From the IMG/VR virus record IMGVR_UViG_3300045974_000167, positions 19,560-83,559 of that record: DNA of 64,000 bases; one strand, 5' to 3'. The first letter of the stretch is position 1, and every line of letters starts with the position of its first letter. Made by a program: the position numbers and the translations under genes. Source of the stretch: a virus. Below the pieces are notes generated by a model. The model had not been told where the DNA came from, did no database searches, and was given only the letters and a program-made list of their open reading frames with translations. Below, piece by piece: positions 63,085 to 64,000 of this stretch.

Positions 63085-64000
63085 TGCGCGAGTGTGTGGA
63101 GTGTGGGCATATTACGTGTTCTCACCTAGCTGAGTTTGAACAGCTACAGGCCAATGCGTTAGAGGGCCTGCGTGATCGCGTTAAGCAGGCAGAGCAGGAT
63201 GCGCGTGCGGCGGGGTATAGGGCGCATGATTTCCCTGCCGTGGCTGCGGAACGTGACGTTCTCCGCGCCCGCGTGGCTGAGGTCGAGCGGGACTTGGCAA
63301 GCGAAGTGCGGCAGCACGGGGAAACGGCTGCGAGCTATTTCGATGCCCGCGCCGAGTCCGAGAGGCTGCGGGCGGCGCTGCGGGCGGTCCTCGACACGCA
63401 CGATGCCTGGGACGCCGCCGAGGTTGAGAGGTTCTCGCAGGAGAGCCTGTCGCGCCGGATGGTCCGGTGCGAAGCGTTCTACGGGGCGAAGAAGGAGGCC
63501 CGCGCCGCGCTGGCCGAGGCCGAGGCGGGGAGGCTGCGGGCGCAGGTCGATTCCTGGGAAGCTGGCTGGCACAAGAAGCACGGGGAGGTCGTTCGGTTGA
63601 CGGAGGTGCTGCGGGACGTTTTCGACTCCGGCTACATCCCGCACGACTACGCAACCTGTGACGAGAACAGGTCCGTCAACGCGGATCGAGCGTGCCTCGC
63701 GTGCAGGACCCGCGCCGCCCTCGCCGCCGATCCGGTAGCGGAGGGCGGGGACGCGCCGTGGAGGTGCCCCATCTGCGAGAACGGCACGCTAATTGCGCCG
63801 TGGAACTGCGTGTGCAACGGGATTGCCCCCACCGCTCCGGTGCCAAGCGCCCCTGACCCCGAGGACGTTCCTGTCACTCGCCCCTGGAAGGATGCCAGCC
63901 CAGACTTCCAGTCAGGTTATCGGGCCGGGTGGGCTGACCGGGAGGCGGACATCTTGTGCGGCATCGACAGGGTAGCGCCCCCGGTGCCGAGCGGGCCGCG
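63084..64000 (+). CDS. Long coiled-coil zinc-containing protein (3' partial)
   Basis: The frame starting MRECVECGHITCSHLAEF at 63084 stays open to the window edge, at least 305 residues. It has an N-terminal Cys/His knuckle, a long Ala/Arg/Glu-rich coiled coil (about 20-170) and Cys clusters (ACLACR, CPICENG, CVCNG). From about 63200 the DNA is much more GC-rich than before, so the gene is probably a recent fusion or transfer. Function unknown. Confidence 0.75.
   Translation, partial: MRECVECGHITCSHLAEFEQLQANALEGLRDRVKQAEQDARAAGYRAHDFPAVAAERDVLRARVAEVERDLASEVRQHGETAASYFDARAESERLRAALRAVLDTHDAWDAAEVERFSQESLSRRMVRCEAFYGAKKEARAALAEAEAGRLRAQVDSWEAGWHKKHGEVVRLTEVLRDVFDSGYIPHDYATCDENRSVNADRACLACRTRAALAADPVAEGGDAPWRCPICENGTLIAPWNCVCNGIAPTAPVPSAPDPEDVPVTRPWKDASPDFQSGYRAGWADREADILCGIDRVAPPVPSGP

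Overview
The window is one strand-coherent block of a large tailed double-stranded DNA phage genome (Caudoviricetes). Every supported gene is on the + strand. Genes are packed with 1-4 base overlaps, and the hallmark modules are present: tail fibres, endolysin and holin, replication and recombination, terminase, nucleotide metabolism, tRNAs and a tmRNA. No integrase, lysogeny repressor, capsid, portal or DNA polymerase gene was recognised, so these are either absent or outside the window. The host is not identifiable from the sequence alone. Four tRNAs that all read A-ending codons (Leu-UAG, Leu-UAA, Lys-UUU, Val-UAC) and several leaderless-looking promoters (a -10 box 6-7 bases before the ATG) would fit a GC-rich host such as an actinobacterium or a deinococcal relative. 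That is inference.

Layout. 1-9 kb: receptor-binding and tail-fibre genes surround a lysis cassette (M15 endolysin, holin, coiled-coil membrane proteins). This part ends with a bacteriohemerythrin gene and includes a 526-residue protein built of 21 repeats. 9-26 kb: replication and recombination. Genes in order include an AAA+ ATPase, a winged-helix replication initiator carrying a candidate lambda-type origin inside its gene, a degenerate loader-like protein, a DnaB-type helicase, a primase, a gp32-type SSB, a UvsW-like helicase, RecA, two PD-(D/E)XK nucleases (one Cas4-like) and RuvC. 26-38 kb: a modification and packaging segment with a RarA C-terminal-like protein, two methyltransferases (one MT-A70), a WbqC-like protein, a GT-B glycosyltransferase, a ParB-like protein, small and large terminase, a PIG-L deacetylase, thymidylate kinase and dUTPase. 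Three free-standing HNH endonuclease genes interrupt the 12-38 kb stretch. 38-57 kb: an accessory region of many short genes in small transcription units, each with its own promoter and one of two conserved leaders. It also holds the tRNA cluster, a tmRNA with an unusual tag, and an approximately 410-base structured gene-free transcript candidate. 56.5-59.2 kb: a repeat-rich, purine-biased gene-poor stretch, followed by one GC-rich, compositionally foreign gene. 59.4-64 kb: three glycosyltransferase-A paralogues or relatives, a YkgJ-type cysteine-cluster protein and small genes. The last gene runs off the window.

The most striking organising feature is a 14-bp palindrome (consensus TGCAATCGATTGCA, commonly TGCAACTGATTGCA) found at about 39 places. 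In the accessory region it repeatedly overlaps the -35 region of promoters, and it also covers the primase start codon and forms part of a terminator stem. It looks like the operator of a genome-wide regulatory or DNA-organising protein. A second dispersed family (core ACGAGA followed by a GCTAGCTGG-like segment) sits directly after stop codons and clusters in the 56.5-57.9 kb gene-poor region.

Functional assignments rest on motifs read by eye; no database search was run.
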